A stretch of 10,415 bases of DNA, taken from the NCBI GenBank assembly GCA_024741835.1, contig JAENRP010000680.1:1-10415 (forward strand), read 5' to 3'. A program made the position numbers and the translations under genes. Origin of the DNA: Diplocarpon mali. Taxonomy: Eukaryota > Ascomycota > Leotiomycetes > Helotiales > Drepanopezizaceae. The notes beneath the pieces are model-generated. The model was not told the origin of the DNA. It was given only the letters and a program-made list of their open reading frames with translations, and ran no database searches. Numbering within the stretch: the stretch's first letter is position 1; the number at the start of each line of letters is the position of its first letter. Below, one piece after another: positions 9,801 through 10,415 of the stretch.

Positions 9801-9995
9801 TTTCTATTTTAAAGTCAAGACCTTATATAGGCCCTTTAATTTCTTTAGCCTTAAATATGCAAATCTTTTATATATTAGCTAATACTTTAATAGGCTTTTG
9901 GCTTCTAATAGCTTTAATAGCCTATTATCAGTCGATACTTTATTATTAGTAGCTAAAAAGGACTAGTAATAGCAGTTTGAGGTTTTGCTGTTTTC
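6900..9995 (-). pseudogene. Ty1/copia pol (pre-integrase, integrase, RT, RNase H), RIP-inactivated
   Basis: This was the Pol of a copia-type LTR retrotransposon. A single minus-strand frame runs about 3.1 kb to TAA 6902-6900 with no net indel. Domains in order: pre-integrase zinc region about 9960-9720 (YKRFAYLRLKKLKGLYKV, then CKL). Integrase follows, about 9700-9000, with VDNST, AIRSNNIL at about 9492-9510 (second catalytic Asp now Asn) and NSIAKRSI (catalytic Glu now Lys at 9390-9392). It continues with SYISPKS*PAGIKSKKLIDRG. A Pro/Lys-rich linker is at about 8950-8400. RT covers about 8330-7700 (RYKARLIAKGF; KNAFTKA; YIND at 7890-7901, where the family has YVDD). RNase H covers about 7400-6960 (VYTDSNWAN near 7355-7390, STKAEY near 7246-7263, VDGFIKLL near 6971-7000). 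All stops I read are TAA or TAG. Gag and protease are not found upstream; the frame instead continues into the 48-bp repeats. Confidence 0.93.
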
Positions 9996-10000
9996 CAATT

Positions 10001-10110
10001 GCAAGCCTGGCTTAGGAGTCGTTTTTAATAAAACTGCGAGATCTACTCGCGGTCCTAGCTTAAGAGTCGTTTCTAATGAATTTGCGAATTTTACTCGCGG
10101 TCCTGGCCTA
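10001..10110. repeat. tandem array upstream of copia pol (48-bp period)
   Basis: CCTGGC/CCTAGC cores start at 10006, 10054 and 10102, exactly 48 bases apart, each followed by a TTAGGAGTCG-like string and preceded by ACTCGCGGT in the last two. Forty-eight bases equals 16 codons. On the minus strand the array is in frame with copia pol and reads TTLKLGPRVDLAVLLK-type units without a stop. The core matches that of the 6740-6890 array in the same orientation and the single inverted copy at 2930. Confidence 0.75.
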
Positions 10111-10111
10111 A

Positions 10112-10273
10112 TATAAAACAGAAGGGAGACAACACAAGAATAGGCCTAAGGGAAGACCCAAAAACAAGAGGAGGAAGCACCACAAGCGGGCTCTCTTAGA
10201 TAAGATGTTAGGAACAAGTCCTAAGTATAGGGTATATTCAGTATTTAGCGACACGCGCTGTCTCTATATATAG
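10112..10273 (+). CDS. short basic reading frame with AT-hook-like motif, uncertain
   Basis: The frame is stop-free from 10112 to TAG 10271-10273 (53 codons; one ATG at 10205). Its N-terminal half is strongly basic and contains RPKGRPKNKRRK near 10142-10177. The core Gly-Arg-Pro flanked by Lys/Pro resembles an AT-hook, a minor-groove DNA-binding motif. The remainder is ordinary and unrecognised. The stretch is purine-rich and keeps many CpA dinucleotides, so RIP has hardly touched it. If real, this is an exon or gene fragment, since no ATG precedes the motif in frame. The alternative is a chance translation of a purine-rich copia leader read on the wrong strand. I consider that at least as likely. 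Confidence 0.25.
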   Translation, partial: YKTEGRQHKNRPKGRPKNKRRKHHKRALLDKMLGTSPKYRVYSVFSDTRCLYI

Positions 10274-10328
10274 AAGATGGCCCTTTTATCTTTCTACTGT
10301 CCTGCGCCGATTATATGATATATATTAT

Positions 10329-10351
10329 AAGACCTATCTATCTTAGGTCTT
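10329..10351. repeat. hairpin with 8-bp perfect stem
   Basis: AAGACCTA pairs with TAGGTCTT across a 7-base loop. It lies in the non-coding right end. A transcript of the candidate LTR could fold here; no function is inferred. Confidence 0.5.
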
Positions 10352-10373
10352 TATATATATCCTAAATAATAAA

Positions 10374-10392
10374 AGTAGTAGCCCCTACTACT
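10374..10392. repeat. hairpin with 8-bp perfect stem and CCC loop
   Basis: AGTAGTAG pairs with CTACTACT across CCC. An AATAAA string (10368-10373) precedes it on the plus strand, as in a polyadenylation signal, but such strings are frequent at this base composition. Confidence 0.5.
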
Positions 10393-10415
10393 ATTAGTAA
10401 AGAATATAAAATAAT

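Larger units (their letters stand above)
10206..10415 (-). repeat. candidate copia 5' LTR, 3' end only, cut by window edge
   Basis: Read on the minus strand, a block ends GTTCCTAACA at about 10215-10206 and is followed by TCTTATCTAAGAGAGCCCGC. The TAACA end and the TATC...GAGCCC string are reminiscent of a copia LTR end followed by an initiator-Met-type primer site. A TATA-like CTATATATAG is at 10264-10273. The copia pol lies downstream on the same strand. No matching 3' LTR was found near 6410-6750, so the call rests on position and short motifs only. Confidence 0.3.

Noticed and set aside
1..10415. Mitochondrial or bacterial origin, CRISPR, tRNA or rRNA genes
   Set aside because: AT-richness comes from CpA transitions in nuclear retroelement families with fungal features. 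I saw no spaced direct-repeat array of CRISPR type, no tRNA cloverleaf and no rRNA-like block.

Overview
The window looks like a repeat-induced-point-mutation (RIP) desert in a filamentous ascomycete genome. It is AT-rich and contains no intact host gene. It is filled by three decayed retroelements of different classes: a Tad1-like non-LTR element (LINE), a Ty3/gypsy element and a Ty1/copia element. Nearly all the damage is CpA to TpA, read on either strand. Gln codons (CAA/CAG) have become TAA/TAG and Trp codons (TGG) have become TAG, while CpG survives and I found no in-frame TGA in the parts I translated. That is the classical fungal RIP signature.

Layout, left to right. 1-2087 (minus): LINE ORF2 with AP-type endonuclease and reverse transcriptase, running off the left edge. 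2104 to about 2640 (minus): C-terminal part of LINE ORF1 (RRM-like segment plus CCHC knuckles). 2683-3087 (plus): remnant of an unrecognised Gln-rich, probably coiled-coil reading frame with an acidic low-complexity tail. 3128-3459: candidate gypsy 5' LTR (TGTAA...TTACA ends, internal TATA box). 3460-3742: leader. 3743-5107 (plus): gypsy gag ending in a CCHC knuckle and acidic tail. 5086-6409 (plus): gypsy pol (protease, linker, first half of RT), cut off before the YxDD box. 6410-6751: unassigned, RIP-saturated DNA. 6740-6890: short tandem array. 6900 to about 9995 (minus): copia pol in one unbroken frame (pre-integrase, integrase, RT, RNase H). 10001-10110: a second tandem array with 48-bp period that shares its core with the first. 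10112-10273 (plus): short lightly mutated frame with an AT-hook-like motif, overlapping a candidate copia LTR end and primer site on the other strand. 10274-10415: two clean hairpins.

The simplest history is nested: the gypsy element is interrupted within RT near 6409 by DNA carrying the copia element, so the rest of the gypsy element may lie beyond 10415. All three polyproteins can still be followed over 1.3 to 3 kb in frame, so decay was by transitions with little or no indel loss. The most unusual feature is a roughly 28-bp motif found at seven places: three on each side of the copia body and once, inverted, inside the unrecognised plus-strand frame. I see no convincing new functional system. 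The best leads are this dispersed motif, the Gln-rich frame and the AT-hook frame, all of which lie in patches largely spared by RIP.
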